From: Amoebidium appalachense | Lineage: Eukaryota; Ichthyosporea | Direction: 5' to 3' | Length of the DNA stretch: 64,000 nucleotides | NCBI GenBank assembly: GCA_963693365.1 | Contig: CAVNZM010000010.1 | Location: 6,696,001-6,760,000, forward strand | In this document: in pieces, positions 1-40,747 of the stretch | How the letters are laid out: every line of letters begins with the position of its first letter | How positions within the stretch are numbered: the first letter of the stretch is position 1 | Translations under genes and position numbers: made by a program | The notes under the pieces: generated by a model | The model's input: only the letters and a program-made list of their open reading frames with translations | The model's database searches: none | Told to the model about the DNA's origin: nothing

Positions 1-1068
1 GACGCAATTGATGACTTGGGTCCTCCCTGAGGATGGGCTCTGCTTATGACGCATACTGTGCACATGGCTGATGTTGCATACTTGAATGTTTGCCTTTGCA
101 TGTGTCCTGCACCATGCTTCTCGTCGTGCATGCGTACTTCGTACCGTTTTCCGCATTCAAACCCCCCCAGTCTTCTTTCAGAGGTGTCCTTTCAGGACAG
201 ACCACTGTGTGGAGACCGCTTTACTTCCATGCAACCGGGCATGGTTGCTCTGTGTCGTGCATCTGTAAGCACATACGCATTTTTCGCTGCACTGCATTAG
301 TTTGCACACACATCTGCACCGTTTTGCTCACATTGCTTGCATAAGCAACCCTGCTCGTCTTTGATCAAGACGGGTTGACCCGCCCAAGTTCAGTTGATGC
401 TGCTGTCTGAGTTGGAGCGTCGTATATACGCGGGCTAAGGGGTCGAAACTCAGACGCAATTGATGACTTGGGTCCTCCCTGAGGATGGGCTCTGCTTATG
501 ACGCATACTGTGCACATGGCTGATGTTGCATACTTGAATGTTTGCCTTTGCATGTGTCCTGCACCATGCTTCTCGTCGTGCATGCGTACTTCGTACCGTT
601 TTCCGCATTCAAACCCCCCCAGTCTTCTTTCAGAGGTGTCCTTTCAGGACAGACCACTGTGTGGAGACCGCTTTACTTCCATGCAACCGGGCATGGTTGC
701 TCTGTGTCGTGCATCTGTAAGCACATACGCATTTTTCGCTGCACTGCATTAGTTTGCACACACATCTGCACCGTTTTGCTCACATTGCTTGCATAAGCAA
801 CCCTGCTCGTCTTTGATCAAGACGGGTTGACCCGCCCAAGTTCAGTTGATGCTGCTGTCTGAGTTGGAGCGTCGTATATACGCGGGCTAAGGGGTCGAAA
901 CTCAGACGCAATTGATGACTTGGGTCCTCCCTGAGGATGGGCTCTGCTTATGACGCATACTGTGCACATGGCTGATGTTGCATACTTGAATGTTTGCCTT
1001 TGCATGTGTCCTGCACCATGCTTCTCGTCGTGCATGCGTACTTCGTACCGTTTTCCGCATTCAAACCC
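1..1068 (+). repeat. Tandem array of a 452-bp dispersed element
   Basis: Two nearly identical 452-bp units (1-452 and 453-904) are followed by a third that breaks off at 1068, where its internal C7 tract has become a long poly-C run. Landmarks in each unit are GACGCAATTGATGACTTGGG at the start, GTTCCGCATTCAAA before the poly-C, the palindrome GTCTTTGATCAAGAC, and GGGGTCGAAACTC, which resembles a pol III B box. ORFs repeated at the same spacing are by-products of the repeat and not genes. Further copies occur across the window. It lies in the intron upstream of the first visible Prp8 exon. Confidence 0.95.
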
Positions 1069-20573
<19,505 letters not shown>

Positions 20574-21707
20574 GCAAAAAAATACGGATGTAATTCTGCG
20601 CCCTGTGCTTGTGTTTTTGTTGGTGCCTTGTGCGAGAGTACGGTGGTGTGTGTGTGTGTGTGAAATAGTCCTTGTCATTATACAAGTTTTCTAGTGTGAA
20701 TCTGTTCTGTTTTTGTCGTTTTCTTTTTGGGGGGGTGGGGGTCTCGGTGAAAATATTAGACCTTCAATTCAACTAAAATGGTGTGCATACATATCAGTGG
20801 ACATCTTCTGGTGTGCTGGTTTTTTTTCTTTAACTTGTTTCGTGCTTTACATTATTCCCAAGACACGCAAAGTGTTTGAATGCTAAGGGAGTGTGAAGTT
20901 TTAACTCGTATTTCTGCATGGGGAGGTGCTTATAACGTGCTTGGGCGTGCTTGGGGATTACATTTAGTGTTATGGTTGTAAAGTACGAAAGACAAAAGAC
21001 ATCAAGACGCTGTTTTGGTTAATGTGGTGTGTGGCTGTCTGGTGTAGTTTTGTTTGTCTGTGGCTCAGATAATCCAACGGAGATACGGTTGGTAAATCGA
21101 TTTTTCAGAACAAGTTACAGTGGGGAACAAGATATTATATCCCGCTGCAAATCATATTTCCGAATAAAGCTGGAACGTTCCGTAATTTCTCCTTCATGAT
21201 TTCTGTTGCTCTTGGACAGATCGTTTAGACACAAAACCAAGTCTGAGACATCTGGCCAGCTGGCCCCCGCCCCCTTCTTCCCGGGGAGGCCTGCCGGTCC
21301 GGGGGGCCTGCCAAAACACACGCACACACGAGCACACAAACACACGCGCACACCGTGGCACACACACACATACAACACACCGAACACTAACACATCGCCC
21401 TACTCGCTCACCTCCACCGGCGCAGAGGTATATATATACCCCAAATGGGTCCTGCACTGAAGCATGAAGCATTTCGAAATTTTCGAGCCCTGAATTACCT
21501 TTTTAAAGTTGATTCCTATTGGCTTCTAGGTGAATGTCATGCGCCAGATCATGCACACATGTTTCCGGAGCCAAACGGCATGAAGTTGACTGACTACAAA
21601 AACAGGAGAGGTCAGTTGTTCAAGAGGAGACGTATGTCTTTTTCTTTCAAGTGATTTTCCAGGGACTACTGTGCTACTTAATCAGCCTAAGAACGCACAC
21701 ATTCGCC
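20574..21707. other. Prp8 3' flank and SR-gene upstream region
   Basis: AT-richer unique sequence with a GT run at 20646-20662 and AATAAA at 21163. C-rich sequence and CA-type repeats occupy 21265-21400, and a TATATATA stretch lies near 21430. No exon is convincing. The promoter of the SR gene should lie here, but I cannot place it. Confidence 0.5.
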
Positions 21708-23350
21708 ATGTCCAACCGTGTTTATGTCGGGCGCATCCCGTGGGACTGCCGTCCCCGCGATCTTGAGAAGCTGTTTGACAAGTACGGCAGGGTGCGGGAT
21801 GTTGACATCAAGGTAATAATGCTCACGTTTGTGTCTTTACACAGACCCTTACACTGTATCCGGTCATTGCTTGTCATCTGTGTAACTGCACCTGCTGTCG
21901 ATGTCTGTTTAGTATACCATTTCACTTCATCTGCAGGAGATCGGCATGGTTTTGCATGTTTCCTGTGGCTGTGTATTATGATTTCCTCACACGGCGACAT
22001 TCATGATAACTTTGCTTGCCGTTACAAACATGCAGCTCCTTGCGGGGGGCTGAGCTCGAGGTGATCGCGTGTGAGGCGTCCTGGATCTTGCTTTCGGGTC
22101 TGGTCGAACGGTCTTATGCAAGCAGGGCTGGCCGCGCACTCCCACGTGAAGGGGTGACACGGGTATGAGAAGTGAGTCTGTGTACGTGTCTGTGTTACGA
22201 AAAACCAAGGCTGTTGGTAATATGGAAAAGAGCGACTTCTTGTTTAACGGTGTTGGTTTTGCAATTACTTGCACGTGCACTGATGTGCGCACACTTTTAC
22301 TGTACTCAGACTTGTTGATGGTTAAAGTGCGGGAAGAACACAACTGTACCCCCCTTCCCCCCCCTCCCCCATTTTCGTCCTGAAAAAAGACACCACCCAG
22401 CACCACCTCCCCCGACCCTATTCTTTCACCGCTACCTTTTGCTATTTGTTCATCATTCTTCTGGCGAAGGCGCTGAGGACGGTTTTTTTTTTTTTTTTTT
22501 TTTGACTTAAAGAAATTCCTCCCCCCCCCCCCCCCCTCCCCCCTTCCCCTTCTTTTCCCCCGGCCCCCTTCCTCCACCTCCTTGTGCCTTATAAACGTCA
22601 CATGAGAATGGAGCAGCCATCAACACTGGATCATTTCCTGCTCGCTCAATGATTTTCTCCTGCTCACCCTACTTTTCCCCACAGAAAGGCTTTGCCTTTG
22701 TGGAGATGGAGAGCTCCCGTGACGCCGAAGATGCAGTCGATGAACTAAACGGCGCCAAACTTCTTGGTGAACGCCTTCTGGTCGAGCTGGCACGGGGTAA
22801 GAAGGAGCCCCCCCGTCGCAGTGACTACCGCCTCATTGTCCAAAACCTCTCCAGCCGGGTGTCATGGCAAGATCTGAAGGACACATTTCGTCGCGCCGGG
22901 CACATCACATTTGCTGATGTCGACCCACGTCGAGAGGAGGGGTTCCTGGAGTTTGAGACATATGAAGATCTGAGATATGCAATCAAAAAGTTTGATGACA
23001 TGAAGTTGGAGGGGAGGCGCATTCGCTTGATTGACGACAGTAGGAAACGTGGGCGCTCACGTTCCCGTTCACGCTCTCACTCTCGCTCCCGCACCCGTTC
23101 TCGCAGCCGCTCTAGAACCCGCTCCAGTTCCCGCTCACCACGTGATTCCAAGAATAGAAGCCCTTTGCGCGCGCGTTCCCGTTCTCGCTCCCCCCGTGAC
23201 TCGAATAAAAGAAGTGTGTCTCGTTCGCCTGCTCGGTCCCCTGAGGCGGAAAAACGGTCTCGTTCTAGGTCCAGAAGTGGGTCGCGGTCGCCAGCACGGC
23301 AGGAGAAAGAGGGGCAGTCTCCTGCAGGTAACGATGGAAAAGACGAGTGA
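21708..23350 (+). CDS. SR-family splicing factor, two RRMs (SRSF4/5/6-like)
   Basis: Two exons, 21708-21812 and 22685-23350, join in phase 0 through a GT-AG intron and give 256 residues. RRM1 covers about residues 4-68 ([10 protein letters not shown], with RNP1 KGFAFVEM formed across the junction). RRM2 covers about 80-150 and contains the SR hallmark SWQDLKD plus [10 protein letters not shown], the pattern of SRSF4/5/6. From about residue 155 the chain is an RS domain of RS/SR dipeptides broken by SPRDS motifs. Proteins of this type bind exonic enhancers and recruit U1 and U2AF. The ATG is the only one placing RRM1 intact. The 872-nt intron interrupts RRM1, and in other eukaryotes SR-gene introns often hold poison exons; I did not identify one here. 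Confidence 0.93.
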
Positions 23351-23976
23351 TATGGTGTGTGTGGGTTGTATGTCTGTTGTGGGGCCTTGATTGGGAATCG
23401 ATTTGACTGGTGCACGTATAGATGTATGTCTTTATAAAAGATTTTTTTTTTTTTGGTTCGAGGGTCATCGGGGGGTTCCTTTGGCTTCTAACACTTTGTG
23501 CGGGTTCTTAGCCATAGCATCAAACCAAAAATGGCCAACACAGTGTGTTTCAAACTATTGAATTAGTGTCTTTGTTTTGGGTCTGATATAATATATATTC
23601 CCACTTTTTTTGTGTTTGCTCTATTGTTTCACACTTTGCCTTTTCATTGTACTACACCTGCCATATTTGGCAATACATTGCAAAGTTGCATGAATGCATG
23701 TGCTCTGGTGGTAGCTGGACTGCTGCCTACAAACAAGTAGATTTTCACTTGTCGACCCTTTCACAGCAGCTGTCCCCCCCCCCCCCCCCCCCCCCCCGGG
23801 TGGTGCAATGTGGGTGATTGGGCCCCACTGAGGATGAGAATCGGGCTCTGCCTCTGCTGCATACTCGCCTGTTCACATAGTAAATTGATGTTGTGGCACA
23901 TAATCACATTATTATGGCTGAACTGATAATAGCCATGTGTTTGTTCTCTTTCTGTCCCTTCCTTCCCCCCCCCCCC
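23351..23976. other. SR-gene 3' flank
   Basis: AT-rich sequence with short A/T runs and one poly-C run (23774-23797). No coding signal is seen. Confidence 0.5.
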
Positions 23977-24554
23977 CTCTGCTTATGACGCATACTGTGC
24001 GCATGGCTGATGCTGCATACTTGAATGTTTGCCTTTGCATGTGTCCTGCACCATGCTTCTCATCGTGTATGCGTACTTCGTACTGTGTTCCGCATTCAAA
24101 ACCCCCCCCTGTCTTCTTTCAGAGGTGTCCTTTCAGGACAGACCACTGTGTGGAGACATCTTTACTTCCATGCAACCGGGCATGGTTGCTCTGTGTCGTG
24201 CATCTGTAAGCGCATACGCGTTTGTCGCTGCACTGCATTAGTTTGCACATACATCTTCACCGTTTTGCTCACCTTGCTTACATAAGCAACCCTGCTCGTC
24301 TTTGATCAAGACGGGTTGACCCACCCAAGTTCAGTTGATGCTGCTGTCTGAGTTGGAGCGTCGTATATACGCGGGCTAAGGGGTCGAAACTCAGACGCAA
24401 TTGATGACTTGGACCCTCCCTGAGGATGGGCTCTGCTTATGACGCATACTGTGCGCATGGCTGATGCTGCATACTTGAATGTTTGCCTTTGCATGTGTCC
24501 TGCACCATGCTTCTCATCGTGTATGCGTACTTCGTACTGTGTTCCGCATTCAAA
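23977..24554 (+). repeat. One and a quarter units of the 452-bp element
   Basis: A partial unit (CTGCTTATGACGC to CATTCAAAA plus C7) is followed by a full unit ending at GTTCCGCATTCAAA, then poly-C and (CA)n to 24606. It lies between the convergent SR and ankyrin genes. Confidence 0.95.
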
Positions 24555-24567
24555 CCCCCCCCCCCCC

Positions 24568-24608
<41 letters not shown>

Positions 24609-24767
24609 CCCTTAAACAAGCCTTAGGAAAAAAGAAAAAAAAATGAATCTGCTTGGTCATAATGTCCGTCCTGATAATTGTGTACTTTATAGCCTGTTAC
24701 ACAAACTAATAACCCCCCCCCTCCTTTCCAGTGTTGGTGCAGGAGGAGGTTGTGGTGTGTGTAGGAG

Positions 24768-24806
<39 letters not shown>

Positions 24807-24988
24807 ATACGTCTGATTTTAGGGTTTCGTGTGTACGGCAAATGGGGTTTGATAAAGTGGATGACTTGACTACATGTATACCCTTGTTGGTGGGCTCAAC
24901 ATGCATGCTACTGTCAGGCTTGTGTCCCGGTCCTTTTGTGTACACACGCATCTGGATTTGTACTTCGTAAGATAGGCTGCTTATCAAC

Positions 24989-25032
<44 letters not shown>

Positions 25033-26433
25033 AGCTGGCACGTACTCTGCAACTACCGTCACCACTTAGACTGTACGGCCTGCAGACCACACCCCAATAC
25101 TGGGCCTGAGCACTAACTAAAAAGCATCTTTTGGACTAGCGGCTGTAGTATACCAATTCAATAGTATATGCCAGTGACTGTGTGCAAAGGCGAAAATCAT
25201 CTATAGCTATATCTGATTAGACCCCCTGCGCTAGTGCGCAGCATCAATAGGGTTATTAGCAGTCCATGGTTATTAGCAGTCCATGTACCTAGAGCGCAGG
25301 ACGTCATTTTGTGTGGACTCGAGGGGCTGCAACTATGGCAAGTCTTTACATTTTTATTTTCTTGAAGACTACGAATCAACCGGAACTGACAATAAATGCT
25401 ATATCGTGAGATAGGCCTGTAAAGGTCTTGAAAAGCATCGTCGAGAAAACATATTCATAGGTTGTCAGTATTTGCTATTATGTAAAAACTCGGTCTTGCC
25501 ATTTCTAAGGGATCGAACGAGTGAATGTGTGGTGAGCACGTGTGTGTATATGCATGTGCATGTGTCACGGTACTTGGGGTGGGTTGGGGGGGGGGGGGGG
25601 GGGGGGCATCTACATCCATCGCGATACCATTTTAGGCAACACTATTTTTATTTTGTAGTCCAACTTGGGTGTGCCAAGGCAATATGCTATATGCAGATCT
25701 ACATATAGGAAGCACGTGCACAGACTCCTCATTACTCCGATATTCCTTTACGTAATACAAACATCAACACACACTACATTCGCAGAATTGCCACTTGAAA
25801 CCACAAGCAAAGGGCCTAAAAAGGTCATACACACAAACCCGGACCGTTTAAATTTACACACGTCACGAACACGACTCACTCGACCGTGACCCTTATCCAA
25901 ATATCTCCACTCTCTCTAAAAAATGCGCGCGAAAAAGGACTACATGCATTAATCACTAGAAAAATGGATGCCAGTATGAAATAATCATCCGTAAAATACC
26001 GCCCCTAGATAATTGTGCGTTCCTCTCCTATATTCTAATGTCCTTCGGTTGTTGTGTTGGTAACTTATAAGGGGTAAGCAGACCAAACATACAGAACCCA
26101 CTACTGTGTGCATGCCGGCGCCTGCCACATTGCTACACAAAGCAAAGACATGCGCCTGCAATGCCCTCTGGGTCTATCTGATATGCACCCCATAAAACAC
26201 TACCGGCGACATGATTAAACTAGAAAAAATGCCAGAAAACTTCCCGCCCATGCTTCATCATCGGATTCTATCCTATTTTAACTATGTGCATTCACAATCT
26301 ATTTTCCTTGATCAACACACAAAAATAAAAATCCGTGTGCAGGCTTTATCGTTATTGTCAAGCACTCAAGTATCGTAAAATGGTATTAAACAACCAGATA
26401 CACCTATAAATCGGGAGATAACCAATGGATAGC
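24555..26433. other. Intergenic region between convergent genes
   Basis: It contains (CA)n (24571-24606), poly-G (24770-24805), poly-C (24990-25032), a tandem GGTTATTAGCAGTCCAT pair (25250-25285), and poly-G (25585-25607). About 800 bp of AT-rich unique sequence (25620-26433) follows with no clear reading frame. Confidence 0.6.
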
Positions 26434-34609
<8,176 letters not shown>

Positions 34610-35852
34610 GTTGCTGAAACACAAGATTATCAGACTAAGGCTTAGAGATGTGGGATCTCAAATGTCGTTGGCTCGAAGACGAACTAACGTTTATAGAGCA
34701 CTGCTTATTACGCTGTTATAGCTATACCTATAAATTAGGGGGGTGCCTATGTAGATTCTTTGGATAATATTAGATCAAATAGGACCACTGGCATTAAACT
34801 GGGACTCGTACCTGGAACTCGTTGCTTTGTTGTTGGACAACTTGAGTTAGATGTGCTCATAGACCAAGTGGTCTTTTCTCCCGATTGGCGAAACGCGCAC
34901 CTTCGAGAACCGCGCAAAAGCATATGATTGGCTAATGTTGCCGCGTCCGTAATGATCTCCAATCACATTATGAGGACAAATTGACGCAGTTACAATTCCA
35001 GGGACTGGCGTAGCCCCGGGGTCACGGTCGCAGCCTGGATCCAAAGCAGTTCCGTGTGTTTTTTTTTTTGTTTTCTTCTTGTAACTTGACTTGAAAACGC
35101 ACACAGAAGACACGTATCATGTAGGTGTCCTTATAGAAGTATCTCACCTCATATTGAACTAACACGCATGCTTCTGATGTGTGTAGTGCTCAGTAAAGAT
35201 AAAAGTGCTCCGGAGTGTCTAACTCGGGGAATTTTGTGCAGTCCACCTCAAACAAAACAAATGCAGTCGTTTCAGTTTCAGCTAAAGTTTGCTCCTTATT
35301 ATATCTTTCACATCATACTTGAAGAGCTTTTCCCTGAAGCGCTAAACTACGGTACTAGGCACATTTGTTCTGCAGGCCTGCGCAGGTGCCAACTTGGTCA
35401 TGAGGTTGATCTACAGGTTCCATATTTTCGGAAATAGAATGAGATATCAACCAGCAGCATTCCTATGCGAGCTCCAAACCCGTGCGCATCCTAGGTGTAT
35501 AACTGTTACAATTTCATTCACAACCACAGCACACAATCTCTATTATTTTTCAAACGAAGTGTGCCTAAACCTAAACCCACTCAACCACCCTGACCGGTAG
35601 TCCACATAGCAGACCGTCCAGTCCGCTTCCAAAACAAATCTCGTGCCCAAATCGTGGCACCTAAGTCCTCAGAAAACGCAGCTGTAACTCAAAAGCTGCT
35701 AAATGGCTACATACAGACGTAGGGTTCCGATAAATCTATTGACATTCGTAATGTTGAAAATTACTACTGGCAACCTTCAACTCTGTACCAACCACATCCT
35801 GCTTATGACAGCGACTCATATTAGCTGGTGTTTCTCCTAACCTCAACTGCTT
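34610..35852. other. Spacer between the ankyrin and zinc-finger genes
   Basis: Mostly unique AT-balanced sequence. There is a T run at 35059-35068 but no long microsatellite and no supported exon. It should hold the ankyrin-gene promoter and the zinc-finger-gene 3' end. Confidence 0.5.
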
Positions 35853-37615
35853 TCAACAGGTGTGAGATGATTGATCCCGTCGTGTTTGTAAGTAATCCAG
35901 GCCTACCGGCTGCTGCAGGTACATGTTCCCCAGATTCAGCGAACTCGAAGGCAGTCCCGTAACCGAAGCACTAAAATTTGTGTTGGGCAAGACGTACTGC
36001 ATTTTATCGCCCATGCTCATGCCGTGGTTGTCGGTCAAGTCCATTTCCTCTTGCAGCTGGTCTAGGCTCTGCATCAGGTGTGTGCCGTAGTTCGTGCTGG
36101 TGTGTTGCATGCCATAATTCGTATTCATGTTTTGCACACCATACATCATGCAGGTGTTTTGCGCGCCATAATCTGCATTCATGTTTTGTAATCCAAAGGC
36201 CGTGTTGGTGTTTTGAGCACCACAGCTCAAGTTTGCGATTTGAGCGCTGTAGGTCGTGTTTATATTTTGTAGGTACGGACCTCCCATATATGCATCAACC
36301 GAGTATGCGCCCAAACTAGCGACGGAATCAACGTCTGGAAGAAGATTGCCCGACATGATATTGTTGAATTCCGTATAGGAGGTGGGGGATAACTCGTTTT
36401 GTGGCATATAGTGAGCGAGATTGACAACCGGGGAGAGGCCGCTGACTGACTCGAGGGTTGACATGCTGTTGGGGGAGGCGAGACCAGACGGGACACTAGC
36501 CAGGTTGGACATTAGGCGTTCTGATTGCAACATGCCGAGATCTAAGTCATCCATTCCAAGGCCAGCTGCCAGTGTTTGCGCTAAGGCGTCCACAGAACTC
36601 ATGTCAAACCCTTCCAGAGGCTGAAGCTCGTCGCTGCTCGCCGTCACAATCTCATCCGGCATGAACATGATCGCTTCAAGTGATTCCTGCTGTTGCGTCT
36701 CGATTGAAGTCGGTTGCTGCTCCTCCATCTTAATAACGTCCGTGGCGAGCTCTGCCTCGTCGGCAGCATCTTTGCCCTCGCTGTGTTTTGCTTCCTCGCT
36801 AGCCTCGTTTTTTACTTCTGGTGCCGTTGTCAATGCCTCCTCGAGTGTGAGCATGGGGCAGCTTGCCGTCCGTCGCACTACTTTTTGTGGTGAAGCTGTT
36901 GGTGTTCCTGTCAGGCTTTCTTTGCTCTCGGTTCCCTGAAGGTATTGCCGTGGCTTCCTGACCTCGTGCTTGCTACGCATGTGCTGCGGAGGGAATAAAT
37001 TGAGAATCAGACATAACTTGGCCAACCAGCCACAGTTGCCAGTGAATTCTTACGTTTCCTGCCAGGTGCATATGATAAACCTGCCTATCCAGCCAAGACC
37101 AACTGGTTTTGTTTTGCATTTCTGGTGATAGCAAATACTACTATAAACCAGGAATATCTGGACAGCACACAGCCACAGATTCAAACGCATACCTGGTAAA
37201 GGGCATTCTCGCTTGCATAAACTTTGTCGCAACTCTCAACCGGGCAACGTGCAGTTCGGTTCAGTTCCTTGAGAGTACGCCTGTGGCGCTGTCTTTTGGG
37301 CAGCATAAAACCGCTCGTGTCTGAGAGTTCAGGGCTGGCTACTTGAACGAGTACAGTGTGCCCAGGTGGGATCATATGTGATGGCATGGCAATCATAGTT
37401 GTTCCGTCCACATGTTGGCTGAAATTGCTGACTACATTTTGTGGGCGAACGCCTATAGCTGGTGGGGCAAGAAAGGGTGCTATCTGTGTCTTTGTAGCTT
37501 GAGAACGTGGTATCTTGGGAGAGGTGTAAGGGGAGCCCGCAGGTGTGTGCACTTCTAGCTGGTCACTTGACCGCTGCCTGAGCGGGCCCCCACCGCAGTG
37601 AGCTTGTATCATCAT
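35853..37615 (-). CDS. Single-C2H2-finger protein with Q/N-rich repeats
   Basis: Two exons, 37193-37615 and 35853-36983, join in phase 0 to give 517 residues. The splice falls inside a C2H2 zinc finger: CPVESCDKVYASENALYQ from exon 1 and HMRSKH from exon 2, giving C-x4-C-x12-H-x4-H. Basic KRQRHRRTLKELNR precedes it. A Ser/Thr/Glu-rich middle follows, then seven degenerate nine-residue units of the form QNxNxxYGx, and a tail ending DQSSHTC. Acidic and Q/N-rich regions beside one finger suggest a transcription regulator; that role is inferred. The start is the first of two adjacent ATGs. I cannot name an orthologue. Confidence 0.8.
36082..36275 (-). repeat. 27-bp coding tandem repeat (seven nonapeptides)
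   Basis: Read on the minus strand the units translate as QNINTTYSA, QIANLSCGA, QNTNTAFGL, QNMNADYGA, QNTCMMYGV, QNMNTNYGM and QHTSTNYGT. The frame is kept throughout, and the DNA copies have diverged while keeping Q, N and aromatic-G positions. Confidence 0.88.
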
Positions 37616-38679
37616 GGTACCCTTCGGCTATATTGGTAGCCATAGAAAAGGTTGGGGGGGCCCGGGGGGGCGTTTTTCGAGTGAAGCGGTTAGTATTACT
37701 ACTGGCTAAACTAAATTCCTACCGCTTTATACAAAATTGCCCAGAGAACGAAAACCGCGTTTTTGTCGCCACTACATAGCTATAGGAGGTGCCCCGTGGA
37801 CCCCGGTCCTGTTGTGCAGTTGAGACACAGCTGTTGGAAGTTGGACGTTCATTACATTTTACCAATCAGAGCGTAGGCTTGGAATTTGGAATGAATACGA
37901 AAGATCAGTTTCCATGACCTTTTATTTTAGGTTTTTATCAAGCACATGAAAAACTTTTTAAATGACATCTTAACTCCTTTTATAACCAAAATTAGTTTTT
38001 TGTGGTTGGTTTTGATATCGCCGAAAGCAGTTGTTGCTTAGCCAATCAATCACGGCTGTGGTGGTGCGGATTTAGCCACTCACGTACGTGGGCTGCACAG
38101 CAAAAGCTTTTCAAAGTTTTTTCGAACGGTGGACAATCCTAAGGCTATCTATGCCCTCCGATCCTCTCCTCCCTCCTCTCTCCCTCCCTCCCTCCCTCCT
38201 CCTCCCTCCCTCCTCCTTCCTCTCTCCTTCCTCCTCCCTCCTCCTTTCTCCTCCTCCTGCCTTTCTCCCTTTCTCCCCATTCCTCCCTCCGACGCTGTGC
38301 TCGAGCCTCACCCCCTCATCCCTCCCCTCCTCCCTCCTCATTCCCCCGGGGTACCTACGTGTGGTCGACACGGAGTAAGGGTCTTGCTGAGGGGTTGTGC
38401 ACAGATAATGTGGAGGTGGAGAAGTTTGAGGCATTAGGGATCGAAGTCGGAAGACGAAGAGGGCCACAGTCACGGTGGATTTTTAACAGCACGCCAAGCA
38501 AGCATATTTCAGCACCACTGAGTTTGCCGCTTTGGAGATCATGCCCAAATCACTTGCTTAATTAAGCATGGACATTATGGATGATTAGAGAAGGACCCGA
38601 GTCATTTGAATACCAATAAACCTCCAAAAGAAAGCCGAGAATATCAACGTGCAAGCCGCATCCCCCCGCCCTTCCCCCA

Positions 38680-38936
38680 ACCAAACACACACACGCACAC
38701 ACACACACACGTACACACGCGGTGCTTACACACGCACACACGGACACACGCACGCGTACACGCACACGCACACGCACACGCACACACACACACACACACA
38801 CACATACGCACACGCACTCACACGCACACACGCACACAAACGCGCACACACGTGCGCACACACACACACGCACACACATGCACACAGACACATGCATATG
38901 CACACACACACACACACACACACACACACCGTGACA
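38680..38936. repeat. CACACG / (CA)n compound repeat
   Basis: Runs of ACACGC and CACACA with occasional CATG or TGCG interruptions form an alternating purine-pyrimidine stretch. Confidence 0.9.
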
Positions 38937-39234
38937 CACAGGTGATGTCAGCACTCAAACCTCCTTCTCAGAGCTCTCCTCCTCGAGCTCCTAAATTTAT
39001 TATTAAATGCGCAGCACATCCAGTATCATACCGGTGTGATACGTGGGAATAGAGTTTCGATACATGTTTTCAGAACATCGCATTAAATTCCTTGGGTAAT
39101 CTGCCTTGGTTTAACCGTTGCGATGCTCGGCAATAAACAACCCCCCCCTCCCCCCCCCCCCCCCCCCCCCCTTCTCCCCCAATCCCCCCCTTACCACCAA
39201 CCCGTCTCGACATTTTTGCTTTCTCCGGGCTCGT

Positions 39235-39274
<40 letters not shown>

Positions 39275-39691
39275 AAACACCACCACCACCACCACCACCA
39301 CCACCACCACCACACACACAAACATATTAACAAAAATACAAATTAAACAGCAACACAAACATATATAGACTTTGACCACCTGCCTTTTTCCCAGTGTAGT
39401 AAGCTCCCACACTATCTGGTTACTCGAGCACATGCAAAAGTTTAATAGTTTGTGTGTTGTTCAATGTTGTGTTATGAAATCCGGAGCAATCACAGCAGTA
39501 ACGTTGTGGGTTGCAGCTATCTCAATTGCGCCTCGGCCCCTGTGGCCAATCCTTAGTCAAGCAACTGAGTCTTTGGGACCTCGCATCACTGTCCACGGCC
39601 ACTTGCTAACACCCCCCACCCCCTTCCTCCCCCCCTCCCCCCATAAACACACAAAGAGAGAGACACCACAAATATATATGCGCCCAGACCC

Positions 39692-39722
<31 letters not shown>

Positions 39723-40547
39723 ACACACATGCACACACGCACACACACCACACACACACAAAAACGTGCACACACACACACATTGGTACCGTAAACGGCT
39801 GTTGACCAGACAGAAAGGGCAGGTGTTATGGCCGCATTATGCAGTAAGATGCTGTACATAACCAAAGTTTGATTTGCCAAGTTAAAGGTGCATACGTGGT
39901 CACAGGGGGCTGGATTTAAAAAAAGGTTTCTAAAAACAACTAAAAAAGTATAAATACTGAAATCACTGGTTTTTTATAGACCAATCATTCGGGTGTGATC
40001 GCACCAGTTAGCAAATATAGAAATTTTGGCGGGAAGTTTGGCGCAAAAAGAAAAAAAGTTTTTTAGAAACGACTACAATTTAGGAATAAGCCTGGATTGA
40101 GATTTCTTGTATAAAAATTCTGACTTGTAGGCACATGGGCACGGACACAGTGCACAACAAACTAATTCACCCACAGCTTCGCATCACATCCCACCCCATC
40201 AGGCGCCACCTCATACGTATTTTAAGCCCAGATCTAACAACTCCTTACCCCACCCCCCCCCCCCCCCCCCCCCCCCCCCCCTTCCCCCTTCCCCACACAC
40301 ACATAACCACATACACACAATATGAAGTGGAGAAAAAAGAAAAGATTTGGAAAAGAAAAGAAAAGAAACGTTCTCGAAGGGCAAAAAAAACAAAAAAAAA
40401 ACAAAAAAAAAAAACAATCAATATATTTACCAACTTGGAAAGGAAAAACTTCAAACAAATAAAAAGTCGAAAAGAAACCGGGTACCCTTGTCTTTGTTTT
40501 CAAGTCACGTCCACGCCCGCACAAGTCCACCGTTGGTGCAGACTCAC

Positions 40548-40638
40548 CTGCCAAATCCAGACCCACCCCTGCAGCATATTTATTGGGCGAGGAAGATAAA
40601 GAGGTATAGGCAGCCCCCACGGGCACACATGCATTCAT
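40548..40638 (-). CDS. Candidate first exon of an unidentified gene
   Basis: From an ATG on the minus strand, 30 codons (MNACVPVGAAYTSLSSSPNK...) run to a consensus donor, G followed by GTGAGT, ending in phase 1. Composition is unlike the surrounding repeats. No matching downstream exon can be assigned with confidence; coding-like blocks at 39380-39430 and 39800-39880 on the same strand are possible partners. Confidence 0.3.
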
Positions 40639-40747
40639 GACCGTTGTGCTGTGGCTACATAAACACACCTTTAGTGTGCTGTATTCTCGAGGCACATAAA
40701 ATTTCTGCCTTATGATCACGTAAATTTACATTGAAATACACACACAG

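Noticed and set aside
21445-21654. 69-residue frame upstream of the SR gene
   Set aside because: No similarity is recognised, and it overlaps the expected 5' flank or leader.
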